Assembly: GCF_004337475.1 (NCBI RefSeq)
Contig: NZ_SJZJ01000017.1
Location: 1 to 64,000, forward strand
Source of the DNA: Nocardioides jejuensis
GTDB lineage: Bacteria > Actinomycetota > Actinomycetes > Propionibacteriales > Nocardioidaceae
Direction of reading: 5' to 3'
DNA: 64,000 bases
The position numbers were made by a program, and so were the translations under genes. Positions 19,381-29,091 of the stretch are shown one piece after another (position 1 is the stretch's first letter; every line of letters starts with the position of its first letter). The notes below the pieces were generated by a model. The model made no database searches and was not told the origin of the DNA. It saw nothing but the letters and a program-made list of their open reading frames with translations.

Positions 19381-20373
19381 ATGCCTGACGCCACCGAGAC
19401 GACCCCCGAGACGCCCGCCACGACGAGCGCCCCGCTGGCCGATGTGGCCGCGGAGGCCTGGTCCGGAGTGCACCGCGGACCGCTCCGTGTCGGTGAATGG
19501 GTCCGGCTGATCGACTCGAAGGGTCGCAAGCACAACTTCGAGCTGACCGAGGGCAAGCGGTTCTTCAGCAACAAGGGTCACCTCGAGCACGACGAGCTGA
19601 TCGGTCGCGAGGAGGGCTTCACGGTCCGGTCCTCCGCCGGCGGCGAGTACCTCGTCTTCCGCCCCCTGCTCAGCGAGTTCGTCGTGTCGATGCCGCGCGG
19701 CGCTGCGGTGATCTACCCCAAGGACTCCGCACAGATCGTGGCCATGGCCGACGTCTTCCCGGGCGCGGTGGTGGTCGAGGCGGGCGTGGGCTCCGGCGCC
19801 CTCACCTGCTCGCTGCTGCGTGCCGTCGGTCCGTTCGGGCAGGTGCACTCGTTCGAGCGCCGCGAGGAGTTCGCCGACGTCGCGCGCCAGAACGTCACGC
19901 AGTTCTTCGGTGGTCAGCACCCGTCGTGGCACCTCCAGCTCGGCGACCTCGCCGAGGCGCTGCCGGCGTCCGGCCTCCGCGCCGACCGCGTCATCCTCGA
20001 CATGCTGGCGCCGTGGGAGTGCGTTGACGCCGCGGCCGACGCGCTGACGCCGGGCGGCATCCTGATCGCGTACGTCGCCACCACCACGCAGCTCTCGCGC
20101 TTCGTCGAGACGGTCCGGGTCCACGGCGGCTTCACCGAGCCGCACTCGTGGGAGTCGCTGAACCGTGACTGGCACGTCGAGGGCCTGGCCGTCCGGCCCG
20201 ACCACAAGATGATCGGCCACACGGCGTTCCTCTGCACCGCGCGGCGCATGGCGCCGGGGGAGAAGCCCCCGCGCAAGACCCGTCGTCCGGCTCCCGGCGC
20301 CTACGGTGCCGACTACTTCGGCCCCCGTCCGGCGGACCTCACCGAGCAGTCGCTCGAGGAGCGCGACGCGTAA
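19381..20373 (+). CDS. trmI: tRNA (adenine-58-N1)-methyltransferase TrmI
   Basis: A 330-residue S-adenosylmethionine-dependent enzyme that makes m1A58 in the T-loop of tRNAs. After an N-terminal beta domain (RVGEWVRLIDSKGRKHNFEL), the Rossmann motif VVEAGVGSGALT binds AdoMet. VILDMLAPWE is motif IV and DWHVEGLAVRPDHKMIGHTAFL is the family C-terminal block. The last 40 residues are basic and disordered. The start is ATG 19381, with TAGGCT (19368-19373) 7 nt upstream. The gene immediately precedes the proteasome ATPase, the usual order in actinobacteria. Confidence 0.95.
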   Translation: MPDATETTPETPATTSAPLADVAAEAWSGVHRGPLRVGEWVRLIDSKGRKHNFELTEGKRFFSNKGHLEHDELIGREEGFTVRSSAGGEYLVFRPLLSEFVVSMPRGAAVIYPKDSAQIVAMADVFPGAVVVEAGVGSGALTCSLLRAVGPFGQVHSFERREEFADVARQNVTQFFGGQHPSWHLQLGDLAEALPASGLRADRVILDMLAPWECVDAAADALTPGGILIAYVATTTQLSRFVETVRVHGGFTEPHSWESLNRDWHVEGLAVRPDHKMIGHTAFLCTARRMAPGEKPPRKTRRPAPGAYGADYFGPRPADLTEQSLEERDA

Positions 20374-20460
20374 CAGCTCGATGAAGTTGTTGCCTCGGCG
20401 CGGCTAACCCCTGTCCTCTCACGCGGATCTGGGTAATGTCGCAGCAAGGAGGTGGCGCAC

Positions 20461-22095
20461 ATGTCGGCATCCGACCCGGACCTGAGGCTCCTGGAGGCAC
20501 AGCGGTCACTCGCTGCTGTCACCGCGCAGAACGAGCGGCTCGCGCAGACGCTGCGGGACGCCCGCGACCAGATCGTCACGCTCAAGGAGGAGGTCGACCG
20601 GCTCGCGCAGCCGCCGGCCGGCTTCGGCACGTTCCTCCAGCGCAACGACGACGGCTCCGTCGACGTCTTCACCGGGGGCCGCAAGCTCCGGGTGAACGTC
20701 AGCCCGAACGTCGACGCTGCCGCGCTGCAGCGTGGCCAGGAGGTCATGCTCAACGAGGCGCTCAACGTCGTCGACGCGATGGCGTTCGAGCAGGTGGGCG
20801 AAGTCGTCATGCTCAAGGAGGTGCTCGCCGACGGAGAGCGCGTCCTCGTGATCGCCAACGCCGACGAGGAGCGCGTCGTGCGGATCGGCGCTCCGCTGCA
20901 GGACGAGAAGCTCCGCGCGGGTGACTCGCTGCTGCTCGACGTCCGCTCCGGCTACGTCTACGAGAAGGTGCCCAAGTCGGAGGTCGAAGAGCTGGTCCTC
21001 GAAGAGGTCCCCGACATCCACTACTCCGATATCGGTGGCCTCGCCGCCCAGATCGACCAGATCACCGACGCCGTCGAGCTGCCCTACCTCTACCCCGAGC
21101 TCTTCAAGGAGCACCAGCTCAAGCCGCCGAAGGGCGTGCTCCTCTACGGCCCTCCGGGTTGTGGCAAGACGCTGATCGCGAAGGCGGTCGCCAACAGCCT
21201 CGCGAAGAAGGTGGCGGAGAAGACCGGCCAGGAGGGGAAGTCCTACTTCCTCAACATCAAGGGCCCCGAGCTCCTCAATAAGTACGTCGGCGAGACCGAG
21301 CGCCACATCCGCCTGGTCTTCCAGCGTGCGCGGGAGAAGGCCTCCGAGGGCACCCCGGTCATCGTCTTCTTCGACGAGATGGACTCGCTCTTCCGCACCC
21401 GTGGATCCGGCGTGAGCTCCGACGTGGAGAACACCATCGTCCCGCAGCTGCTCAGCGAGATCGACGGCGTCGAGCTGCTGGAGAACGTGCTGGTCATCGG
21501 TGCCTCCAACCGCGAGGACATGATCGACCCGGCCATCCTGCGCCCAGGTCGGCTCGACGTGAAGATCAAGATCGAACGTCCCGATGCCGAGGCCGCGCGC
21601 GACATCTTCTCCAAGTACCTCGTGTCGTCGCTGCCGCTGCACGCTGACGACCTGGCCGAGTTCGGTGGCTCCCGGGACGCGACCGTCGCCGGCATGATCC
21701 GGGCGGCCGTCGAGCGGATGTACACCGAGACCGAGGAGAACCGCTTTCTCGAGGTCACCTACGCCAACGGTGACAAGGAGGTCCTCTACTTCAAGGACTT
21801 CAACTCCGGCGCGATGATCCAGAACATCGTCGATCGTGCGAAGAAGATGGCGATCAAGGACCTCCTCGACCACGACCAGAAGGGTCTGCGGATCCAGCAC
21901 CTGCTCCAGGCCTGCGTCGACGAGTTCAAGGAGAACGAGGACCTGCCGAACACCACCAACCCCGACGACTGGGCCCGCATCTCCGGCAAGAAGGGCGAGC
22001 GGATCGTCTTCATCCGCACGCTCATCACCGGCAAGCAGGGCACGGAGCCGGGCCGGTCGATCGACACGGTCGCCAACACCGGTCAGTACCTCTGA
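20461..22095 (+). CDS. arc: Proteasome-activating AAA ATPase ARC/Mpa
   Basis: A 544-residue hexameric unfoldase that recognises pupylated proteins and threads them into the 20S core. The N-terminal coiled coil (about 8-55) docks Pup. Two OB-like folds follow (about 60-200). The AAA module carries Walker A GPPGCGKT (230-237), Walker [10 protein letters not shown] and the arginine-finger region [11 protein letters not shown]. The C-terminus ends GQYL, the penultimate-Tyr motif that opens the proteasome gate. The start ATG 20461 has a strong AAGGAGG site; a possible ATG nine bases earlier lies inside the spacing region. TGGGTAATGT just upstream resembles an extended -10. Confidence 0.97.
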   Translation: MSASDPDLRLLEAQRSLAAVTAQNERLAQTLRDARDQIVTLKEEVDRLAQPPAGFGTFLQRNDDGSVDVFTGGRKLRVNVSPNVDAAALQRGQEVMLNEALNVVDAMAFEQVGEVVMLKEVLADGERVLVIANADEERVVRIGAPLQDEKLRAGDSLLLDVRSGYVYEKVPKSEVEELVLEEVPDIHYSDIGGLAAQIDQITDAVELPYLYPELFKEHQLKPPKGVLLYGPPGCGKTLIAKAVANSLAKKVAEKTGQEGKSYFLNIKGPELLNKYVGETERHIRLVFQRAREKASEGTPVIVFFDEMDSLFRTRGSGVSSDVENTIVPQLLSEIDGVELLENVLVIGASNREDMIDPAILRPGRLDVKIKIERPDAEAARDIFSKYLVSSLPLHADDLAEFGGSRDATVAGMIRAAVERMYTETEENRFLEVTYANGDKEVLYFKDFNSGAMIQNIVDRAKKMAIKDLLDHDQKGLRIQHLLQACVDEFKENEDLPNTTNPDDWARISGKKGERIVFIRTLITGKQGTEPGRSIDTVANTGQYL

Positions 22096-22117
22096 ACCCA
22101 GCAGACGGGAGCGCGCG

Positions 22118-23626
22118 ATGAGCGTCGTACGCGTGATGGGCACGGAGGTCGAGTACGGCATCTCGGTCACCGGGCAGCCCAACGCCAATCCGATGCAGGC
22201 CTCGTCGCAGATCGTCAACGCGTACGCCTCGGCAACCCTGCGCGCCCGGCGGGCACGCTGGGACTTCGAGGAGGAATCGCCGCTGCGCGATGCACGCGGC
22301 TTCGACATGTCGCGCGCCACCGCGGACGCCAGTCAGCTGACCGATGAGGACCTCGGGCTCGCCAACGTCATCCTCACCAACGGCGCGCGCCTGTACGTCG
22401 ACCACGCCCACCCGGAGTACTCCACGCCCGAGTGCACCAACCCGCTCGACGTCGTCCGGTGGGACCGGGCGGGGGAGCAGGTGATGCTCGAGGCGTCGCG
22501 GCTCGCTGCCCAGGTGCCCGGCACCGCCCCGATCCAGCTCTACAAGAACAACACCGACAACAAGGGCGCCTCCTACGGCGCCCACGAGAACTACCTCATG
22601 CGACGTTCGACGCCATTCGCGACGATCGTGCGCCACCTGACGCCGTTCCTCGTCAGCCGGCAGGTGGTCTGCGGGGCCGGGCGCGTCGGCATCGGCCAGG
22701 ACGGCGCGGGCGACGGCTTCCAGATCACCCAGCGCTCGGACTTCTTCGAGGTCGAGGTAGGTCTCGAGACGACGCTGAAGCGTCCCATCATCAACACGCG
22801 CGACGAGCCGCACGCCGATCCGGCGATCTACCGGCGGCTGCACGTGATCATCGGCGACGCCAACCTCGCCGAGACCTCGACGTACCTCAAGCTCGGTACG
22901 ACGTCGCTGGTCCTGGCCATGATCGAGGACGGCTTCATCGACCGCGACCTGGCGCTGGCCACGCCGATCGCGAGCCTGCGCGCGATCAGCCACGACCCGA
23001 CCTGCACGCTGGCCGTGCCTCTCAAGGACGGTCGGCGGCTGACCGCCGTGCAGCTCCAGCTGGAGTACCTCGACCTCGCCAAGAAGTACGTCGAGGACCG
23101 CTATGGCGTGGATGCCGACGCCCAGACCCGCGACGTGCTCCATCGCTGGGAGTCAGTCCTCGACCGCCTCGAGCGCGACCCGATGCTCTGCGCACGCGAG
23201 CTCGACTGGGTCGCAAAGCTCCAGCTGCTCCAGTCCTACCGCGACCGCGACGGCCTGGACTGGGCCGATCACAAGCTCCACGCCATCGACCTGCAGTACG
23301 CCGACATCCGGCCCGAGAAGGGGCTCTACCACCGCCTCGTGTCACTCGGCCGGATGGCGACCCTCATCGATCCGGCCAGCGTCGATCGCGCCATGCACGA
23401 GCCGCCCGAGGACACCCGGGCATGGTTCCGCGGCAAGTGCCTGGAGCGCTACGGCGACGGCATCGCGGCCGCTTCGTGGGACTCGGTGATCCTCGATCTG
23501 CCCGGTCACGACACGCTCCACCGGATCCCGACACTCGATCCGCTGCGCGGCACGCGCCACCACGTCGAGGCGCTGCTTGATCGTTGCGAAACTGCTGAGC
23601 AATTGTTCCGTGAACTGACCCGCTGA
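22118..23626 (+). CDS. dop: Dop, Pup deamidase/depupylase
   Basis: A 502-residue carboxylate-amine-ligase-fold enzyme related to glutamine synthetase. It hydrolyses the Pup-lysine isopeptide bond and, where Pup ends in Gln, deamidates it. The start [15 protein letters not shown] carries the catalytic and nucleotide-binding beta strand. Further signatures are [27 protein letters not shown] and [13 protein letters not shown], all shared with PafA. The Dop-specific loop of about 40 residues after residue 40 (region of [20 protein letters not shown]) is present, which separates it from PafA. Because Pup here ends in Glu, depupylation is the likely main role. ATG 22118 lies 22 nt after the arc stop. 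Confidence 0.96.
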   Translation: MSVVRVMGTEVEYGISVTGQPNANPMQASSQIVNAYASATLRARRARWDFEEESPLRDARGFDMSRATADASQLTDEDLGLANVILTNGARLYVDHAHPEYSTPECTNPLDVVRWDRAGEQVMLEASRLAAQVPGTAPIQLYKNNTDNKGASYGAHENYLMRRSTPFATIVRHLTPFLVSRQVVCGAGRVGIGQDGAGDGFQITQRSDFFEVEVGLETTLKRPIINTRDEPHADPAIYRRLHVIIGDANLAETSTYLKLGTTSLVLAMIEDGFIDRDLALATPIASLRAISHDPTCTLAVPLKDGRRLTAVQLQLEYLDLAKKYVEDRYGVDADAQTRDVLHRWESVLDRLERDPMLCARELDWVAKLQLLQSYRDRDGLDWADHKLHAIDLQYADIRPEKGLYHRLVSLGRMATLIDPASVDRAMHEPPEDTRAWFRGKCLERYGDGIAAASWDSVILDLPGHDTLHRIPTLDPLRGTRHHVEALLDRCETAEQLFRELTR

Positions 23627-23644
23627 TCCGGCTAGTGTCGAGTC

Positions 23645-23848
23645 ATGGCCCAGGAGCAGAAGCACCCCAAGAAGTCTGCGGAGGAGTCGGTCGAAGAGGT
23701 CGACGAGGTGACTCCTGACGAGACCGTCGCCGAGCGCAAGGAGCAGCTCGACGAGGACATCGACGCGATCCTCGACGAGATCGACGGAGTGCTCGAGTCC
23801 AACGCCGAGGACTTCGTGAAGTCGTTCATCCAGAAGGGCGGCGAATGA
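23645..23848 (+). CDS. pup: Prokaryotic ubiquitin-like protein Pup, C-terminal GGE
   Basis: A 67-residue, largely disordered acidic protein that is ligated through its C-terminal glutamate to lysines of target proteins. The central helix that binds the ARC coiled coil is visible ([18 protein letters not shown]). The tail reads [13 protein letters not shown]. The last residue is Glu, whereas M. tuberculosis Pup ends in Gln and needs deamidation. The leaderless -10 TAGTGT (23633-23638) ends 6 nt before ATG 23645. The stop codon overlaps the prcB start (ATGA), coupling the two. Confidence 0.98.
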   Translation: MAQEQKHPKKSAEESVEEVDEVTPDETVAERKEQLDEDIDAILDEIDGVLESNAEDFVKSFIQKGGE

Positions 23849-24711
23849 GCGCCCTGGGCGGCGCGGCAGGGTCGTTCGTCGGCCTGCCGGCGTCCTTCAT
23901 GGCGCCCGGCACCTCGTCGTTCGCGGACTTCCTGAGTGCCCACCAGCCCGACCTGCTCCCGAGCTCACGCGTGACCGGCCTCGGCAGCGCCGCGGACCTC
24001 GCTCCGCACGGCACCACGATCGTGGCGGCGACCTTCAGCGGCGGCGTCGTCATGGCCGGCGACCGGCGCGCGACCATGGGCAACATCATCGCCCAGCGCG
24101 ACATCGAGAAGGTCTTCCCGGCTGATGAGTACTCGTGCGTCGGCATCGCCGGCACCGCCGGGCTTGCGGTCGAGATGGTCCGTCTCTTCCAGACCGAGCT
24201 CGAGCACTACGAGAAGATCGAGGGCTCGACGCTCTCCATGGACGGCAAGTCCAACCGCCTCGCTGCGTTGATCCGGGGCAACCTCGGTCTGGCGATGCAG
24301 GGCCTGGCCGTCGTTCCGCTCTTCGCCGGCTTCGACCTGGACGCAGGCATCGGCCGGATCTTCTCGTACGACGTCACCGGCGGCCGCTACGAGGAGACGG
24401 CGTTCCACTCGGTCGGGTCGGGCTCGCTCTTCGCCCGCGGCTCGCTGAAGAAGCTCTACCGGGATGACCTCTCCGCAGATGCGACCGTCCAGGCGGTCGT
24501 GGAGGCGCTCTACGACGCCGCCGACGACGACTCGGCCACCGGTGGTCCCGACGTCACGCGCCGGATCTTCCCGGTCGTCCAGGTGATCACCGCTGACGGC
24601 GGGCACCGGATGGCCGACGAGGACGTCGCGACCATTGCCGACCGCGTGATCGACGGGCGGATGCGCCGCCCCGATGGACCTGCCGCCGAGCTGGAAGGCC
24701 CCCGCCGATGA
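23845..24711 (+). CDS. prcB: 20S proteasome beta subunit PrcB
   Basis: A 288-residue N-terminal-nucleophile hydrolase forming the catalytic rings of the 20S core. A 56-residue propeptide precedes the mature end TTIVAATF, so Thr57 becomes the nucleophile after self-cleavage. The conserved [11 protein letters not shown] and GSGSLFARG blocks follow. The start ATG 23845 overlaps the pup stop and the stop overlaps prcA (ATGA), giving the standard pup-prcB-prcA coupling. The propeptide carries the GTSSFADFL block seen in actinobacterial homologues. Confidence 0.97.
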   Translation: MSALGGAAGSFVGLPASFMAPGTSSFADFLSAHQPDLLPSSRVTGLGSAADLAPHGTTIVAATFSGGVVMAGDRRATMGNIIAQRDIEKVFPADEYSCVGIAGTAGLAVEMVRLFQTELEHYEKIEGSTLSMDGKSNRLAALIRGNLGLAMQGLAVVPLFAGFDLDAGIGRIFSYDVTGGRYEETAFHSVGSGSLFARGSLKKLYRDDLSADATVQAVVEALYDAADDDSATGGPDVTRRIFPVVQVITADGGHRMADEDVATIADRVIDGRMRRPDGPAAELEGPRR

Positions 24712-25637
24712 GCATGCCGGGCATGTACGTCACCCCCGAGCAGATGATGAAGGACCGCGCGGACTTCGCGCGCAAGGGCATCGCCCGCGGTCGCTCCGTC
24801 ATCGCCGTGCAGTACGCCGACGGCGTGCTCTTCGTGTCGGAGAACCCCAGCCAGGCGCTGCACAAGGTCTCCGAGATCTACGACCGGATCGCGTTCGCCG
24901 CGGTCGGTCGCTACAACGAGTTCGAGAACCTCCGGATCGCCGGCGTCCGGCTGGCCGACATGCGCGGCTACGCCTACGACCGCCGGGACGTCACGGGGCG
25001 CGCGCTCGCGAACGCCTATGCGCAGACCCTCGGCACGATCTTCAGCAGCGGAGGGGAGAAGCCCTATGAGGTGGAGCTCTTCGTCGCGGAGATCGGCGAC
25101 GCCGTGGGCGGCGACCAGCTGTACCGCCTGACGTACGACGGCCAGGTCGCCGACGAGCAGGGCTTCGCCGTGATGGGCGGTGCTGCGGACGTGGTCGCGG
25201 CGTACCTCCAGGAGCGCTACGTGCCCGGTGCGGACCTCGCCGCCGCCCTGCGGCTCGCTGTCGCCGCGCTCGGGCACTCCGACAGCGCGGACCGGGTCGT
25301 GCCCGATGAGGACCTTGAGGTGGCGGTCCTCGACCGGACGCGCACGCAGCCGCGCAAGTTCAAGCGGATCCGGGGCCAGCAGCTCACCGGCCTGCTCGGC
25401 CTGCGCGGCCCGGAGCAGCCGGACGGCCCCCACGATGAGGACAGCGACGCGGGCCGTGGCGCCGAGGCGATCCCGGCCGACGATGTCAGCGACCCGACCG
25501 ACCTCGCGGGCGGCGGCGTACCTCCGCTCGAGAACCCGCTGACCGGCGAGCCGAGCGGGCCGAGCGGGCCGGACGACGCGACCCAGGTGATCCCTCCGGT
25601 CGGTCCCGCCACGCCGCCGCCCGCGCCACCTGCCTGA
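24708..25637 (+). CDS. prcA: 20S proteasome alpha subunit PrcA
   Basis: A 309-residue structural subunit of the outer rings. The N-terminal gate region is [20 protein letters not shown], followed by the alpha-type core with [33 protein letters not shown] and [11 protein letters not shown]. The fold ends near residue 235. The remaining 70 or so residues are acidic and Pro/Gly-rich, longer than the M. tuberculosis tail, and include a repeated GPSGPSGP-like stretch. No catalytic Thr is expected. The 61-bp palindrome copy B begins 9 nt after the stop. Confidence 0.96.
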   Translation: MSMPGMYVTPEQMMKDRADFARKGIARGRSVIAVQYADGVLFVSENPSQALHKVSEIYDRIAFAAVGRYNEFENLRIAGVRLADMRGYAYDRRDVTGRALANAYAQTLGTIFSSGGEKPYEVELFVAEIGDAVGGDQLYRLTYDGQVADEQGFAVMGGAADVVAAYLQERYVPGADLAAALRLAVAALGHSDSADRVVPDEDLEVAVLDRTRTQPRKFKRIRGQQLTGLLGLRGPEQPDGPHDEDSDAGRGAEAIPADDVSDPTDLAGGGVPPLENPLTGEPSGPSGPDDATQVIPPVGPATPPPAPPA

Positions 25638-25645
25638 GGCACTGC

Positions 25646-25706
25646 GCGCTACCGATCAGTAGAGCCCTTTTTTGCGACCCGCGAAGGTCGTACTGATCGG
25701 TAGCGC
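25646..25706. repeat. 61-bp palindromic element, copy B
   Basis: A perfect 16-bp inverted repeat (GCGCTACCGATCAGTA at 25646-25661, its complement at 25691-25706) flanks 29 bp. The spacer begins with a pyrimidine-rich run (GCCCTTTTTTG) and ends in a small hairpin, CGACC/GGTCG. Relative to copy A the arms differ at one paired position, with the partner changed to match. It lies between prcA and pafA, ending 24 nt before the pafA -10. Confidence 0.8.
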
Positions 25707-25741
25707 GGGTCTGGGCACCAGCACGGGTCTAGTGTCGGGCC

Positions 25742-27103
25742 ATGGACCGGAGGATCTTCGGGATCGAGAACGAGTACGGCGTGACCTGCACCTTTCACGG
25801 GCAGCGTCGCCTGAGTCCTGACGAGGTCGCGCGCTACCTCTTCCGCAAGGTCGTGAGCTGGGGTCGCAGCAGCAATGTCTTCCTGCGCAACGGCGCCCGC
25901 CTCTACCTCGACGTGGGCAGCCACCCGGAGTACGCCACCCCCGAGTGCGACGACGTTGCGGAGCTCGTCGCGCACGACAAGGCAGGGGAGCGAATCCTCG
26001 AGGGCCTGCTGATCGACGCCGAGAACCGCCTCCATGAGGAGGGGATCGCCGGCGACATCTACCTGTTCAAGAACAACACCGACTCCGCCGGAAACTCCTA
26101 CGGCTGCCACGAGAACTACCTGGTCAGCAGGCAGGGCGAGTTCAGCCGGCTCGCCGACGTCCTGATCCCGTTCCTCGTGACGCGCCAGATCATCGTCGGC
26201 GCGGGCAAGATCATCCAGACGCCGCGGGGTGCGTCGTACTCCGTGAGCCAGCGGGCCGAGCACATCTGGGAGGGCGTCTCCTCGGCGACGACCCGGAGTC
26301 GCCCGATCATCAACACCCGCGACGAGCCGCACGCGGACGCCGAGCGCTACCGCCGCCTGCACGTCATCGTGGGCGACTCGAACATGTCGGAGACGACGAC
26401 CATGCTGAAGGTCGCCAGCTGCGACCTCGTGCTGCGGATGATCGAGGCCGGCGTCGTGATGCGCGACATGACCATGGAGAACCCAATCCGCGCGATCCGC
26501 GAGATCGCCCACGACATGACCGGCCGCAAGAAGGTGCGGCTCGCCAACGGGCGCGAAGCGAGCGCGCTCGAGATCCAGCTGGAGTACCTCACGCGGGCCC
26601 GCGACTTCGTCGACCGCCGTGACCTTCGTACGCCGGTCATCGACCGCACCCTCGACCTCTGGGAGCGCGGCCTGAAGGCAGTGGAGTCCGGTGACTTCTC
26701 GCTCGTCGACCGCGAGATCGACTGGGTGATCAAGTGGAAGCTGATCGAGCGCTATCGGGCCAAGCACGAGCTGCCGCTCGGGCACGCACGCATCGCGCAG
26801 CTCGACCTCGCCTACCACGACATCCGGCGCGACCGCGGTCTCTACTACCTGCTCGATCGTCGCGGGGCGGTCGCCCGGGTGACCGACGACCTCGCCGTCT
26901 TCCGGGCCAAGTCCGTGCCGCCCCAGGACACGCGGGCACGGCTACGCGGCGACTTCATCAAGGCGGCGCAGGAGCGGCACCGCGACTTCACCGTCGACTG
27001 GGTGCACCTCAAGCTCAACGACCAGGCCCAGCGCACCGTCCTGTGCAAGGACCCGTTCCGTGCCGTCGACGAGCGGGTGCAGCGGCTCATCGACGGGATG
27101 TGA
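25742..27103 (+). CDS. pafA: Pup-protein ligase PafA
   Basis: A 453-residue ATP-dependent ligase that forms the isopeptide bond between the Pup C-terminal Glu and a substrate lysine. It shares the glutamine-synthetase-like core with Dop: [14 protein letters not shown] at the start, [27 protein letters not shown] and [13 protein letters not shown]. It lacks the Dop-specific loop. The C-terminal small domain ends [13 protein letters not shown]. The start is ATG 25742 with TAGTGT (25730-25735) 6 nt upstream, so it has its own leaderless promoter, separated from prcA by the palindromic element. Confidence 0.97.
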   Translation: MDRRIFGIENEYGVTCTFHGQRRLSPDEVARYLFRKVVSWGRSSNVFLRNGARLYLDVGSHPEYATPECDDVAELVAHDKAGERILEGLLIDAENRLHEEGIAGDIYLFKNNTDSAGNSYGCHENYLVSRQGEFSRLADVLIPFLVTRQIIVGAGKIIQTPRGASYSVSQRAEHIWEGVSSATTRSRPIINTRDEPHADAERYRRLHVIVGDSNMSETTTMLKVASCDLVLRMIEAGVVMRDMTMENPIRAIREIAHDMTGRKKVRLANGREASALEIQLEYLTRARDFVDRRDLRTPVIDRTLDLWERGLKAVESGDFSLVDREIDWVIKWKLIERYRAKHELPLGHARIAQLDLAYHDIRRDRGLYYLLDRRGAVARVTDDLAVFRAKSVPPQDTRARLRGDFIKAAQERHRDFTVDWVHLKLNDQAQRTVLCKDPFRAVDERVQRLIDGM

Positions 27104-27177
27104 GTCCGTTCAGGCGCTGCTCAGACGCGTTGGCTAGGCTGCGCGCGACATAGATCCAGCACCTGCAAGGGGAACCC

Positions 27178-28095
27178 GTGCGCCGCCTCGTCGTCACCTC
27201 CACCGTCCTCGCTCTCTCGACCATGGGCCTCGCGGCCTGTGGTGGCACCGACTCCCACGACACCGGTTCGGTGAAGGTGAGCGGTGCGTTTGGCTCCCAG
27301 CCGACGGTGAAGTACGACGGCAAGGTCGTCCGCGACAAGACCGAGGTCAAGGTCCTCCACAAGGGCACCGGCGACACGATCGCCGAGGGTGACTCGCTCA
27401 CGCTGAACATGTATCTCGGCAACGGCTACACGGGCGAGAAGGCGATCAGCTCCTACGACAAGGGCCAGTCGCCGACGCCGATCGACGTGAACTCCTCGAC
27501 CCTGCCCGCCCTCGAGAAGGCGCTCAAGGGCCAGAAGGTCGGTGCGCGCATCGAGGTCATCGCGGCGCCCAAGGACGCGTTCGGCCCCAACGGTGGCAAC
27601 CCGGACCTCAATATCGGCAACAAGGACACGACCGTCTGGGTCCTCGACGTGATGAGCAAGGTCGGCGTCAAGGACGTCGACCGCTCGGCCGTCCCGAAGC
27701 TCTTCGGCAAGGGTGGCGGCGTCCCGGCCGGCTTCGACTTCACCGCGTCCCCCAAGAAGCCGTCGACGGACCTCCTGCGCGCCACCCTCAAGCCGGGCAC
27801 GGGCGACCCGATCAAGGCGGGCCAGGCCGTCACGGTGCGTTACCTCGGCAGTGTCTACGGCTCCTCGAAGGTGTTCGACGAGACCTTCAGCAAGGGCAAG
27901 AAGCCGATCCCGGTCACCGTCGGCCAGGGTGGTGTCATCAAGGGGTGGGACCTCGGTCTGGTCGGCACCAAGGTCGGCAGCCGCATCGAGCTGGTCATCC
28001 CGAGCGACCTCGGCTACGGCGCGCAGGGACGCGAGCCCTCGATCAAGCCGAACGAGGCTCTCGTCTTCGTCATGGACATCGTCAGCGCTTCCTGA
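27178..28095 (+). CDS. FKBP-type peptidyl-prolyl isomerase lipoprotein
   Basis: A 305-residue secreted lipoprotein. The signal peptide ends in a lipobox, MGLAACGG, so Cys20 is the likely acylated residue. Two tandem FKBP-like regions follow (about 50-170 and 195-305). The second has the classic YLGSVYGSSKVFDETF, GGVIKGWDLGLVG and IPSDLGYGAQG motifs. The first is degenerate and may be structural. The protein should fold or chaperone exported proteins at the outer face of the membrane. The start is GTG 27178 after an AGGGGAA ribosome site. It lies between pafA and pafB, as in Streptomyces. Confidence 0.94.
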   Translation: MRRLVVTSTVLALSTMGLAACGGTDSHDTGSVKVSGAFGSQPTVKYDGKVVRDKTEVKVLHKGTGDTIAEGDSLTLNMYLGNGYTGEKAISSYDKGQSPTPIDVNSSTLPALEKALKGQKVGARIEVIAAPKDAFGPNGGNPDLNIGNKDTTVWVLDVMSKVGVKDVDRSAVPKLFGKGGGVPAGFDFTASPKKPSTDLLRATLKPGTGDPIKAGQAVTVRYLGSVYGSSKVFDETFSKGKKPIPVTVGQGGVIKGWDLGLVGTKVGSRIELVIPSDLGYGAQGREPSIKPNEALVFVMDIVSAS

Positions 28096-28113
28096 CGCGG
28101 CAACGGGGGTTCC

Positions 28114-29091
28114 GTGCAGAAGAGTGAGCGGCTGCTCAACCTCCTGATCCTGCTGCTCGTGCAGCGCCGGTACGTCGGCAAGGCGCGTATCCGCGCGCTC
28201 ATCGACGACTACCGCGATGCGTCCGACGAGGCGTTTGAGCGGATGTTCGAGCGCGACAAGGGCGAGCTGCGCGCGCTCGGCGTACCTGTCGAGACGGGGT
28301 TCGTCGACGGCTTCTTCGAGGACGAGCCCGGCTACCGGATCCCGGCGGACGAGTTCGCGCTGCCCGGCATCGAGCTGACGGCGGACGAGGCGGCGGTGCT
28401 CGGCCTCGCCACGCGGGTCTGGCGCCACGCCGGTCTGGCCGCGCACACCAGTGACGCCCTCGCCAAGCTGGCTGCGGCCGGGGTCGAGGTCGACCGCGAG
28501 CGGCTCGACGTCCTGGCCCCGGAGATCAGCGCCGAGGAGCCGTCGTTCGACGCGCTCTGGCAGGCAACGCTCGATCGTCAGCGGGTCAGCTTCGAGCACC
28601 AGCGGGTCGGCGCGAGCGCGCCGACGAAGCGCACCATCGAGCCCTGGGGCCTCGTGTCGACCTCCGGCCGGTGGTACGTCGTGGGCCGAGACCTCGACCG
28701 TGAGGCAGAGCGCATGTTCCGTCTGTCGCGCATCCGGAGCCGGATCAGCAAGGTCGGTCGCCCCGGCGCGTACGACGTGCCGGCCGGTGTCGATCTGCGC
28801 GCCCTCACACGACGGCTAGGACCCGGGCCACGCACGGAAGCAGCCACGCTCCTCGTGCGTCAGGGCAGTGGCGCCGCGCTGCGGCGTACCGGCACGGTGG
28901 TCGAGTCCGGCGTGACCGGACCTGACGGCCACTCGGCATGGGACCGCGTCGCCTTGACCGTCTCCTCGCTCACGTGGCTCGCGGACGAGGTGCTCGCCCA
29001 CGGCGCCGCCGTTCGCGCGGAATCGCCCGAGGCACTCGTCGCCGACGTCGTACGCCGCCTGGATGCGGCCGCCGCGGGGGAGTCGGCATGA
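28114..29091 (+). CDS. pafB: WYL-domain transcription regulator PafB
   Basis: A 325-residue regulator with an N-terminal winged helix (VQKSERLLNLLILLLVQRRYVGKARIRAL) and a WYL domain around IEPWGLVSTSGRWYVVGRDLDREAERMFRLSRI, followed by a C-terminal extension. With PafC it forms the PafBC activator of the LexA-independent DNA-damage response known in mycobacteria. The start is GTG 28114 after a GGGGG site. Its stop overlaps the start of pafC (ATGA), which fits obligate pairing. Confidence 0.93.
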   Translation: MQKSERLLNLLILLLVQRRYVGKARIRALIDDYRDASDEAFERMFERDKGELRALGVPVETGFVDGFFEDEPGYRIPADEFALPGIELTADEAAVLGLATRVWRHAGLAAHTSDALAKLAAAGVEVDRERLDVLAPEISAEEPSFDALWQATLDRQRVSFEHQRVGASAPTKRTIEPWGLVSTSGRWYVVGRDLDREAERMFRLSRIRSRISKVGRPGAYDVPAGVDLRALTRRLGPGPRTEAATLLVRQGSGAALRRTGTVVESGVTGPDGHSAWDRVALTVSSLTWLADEVLAHGAAVRAESPEALVADVVRRLDAAAAGESA

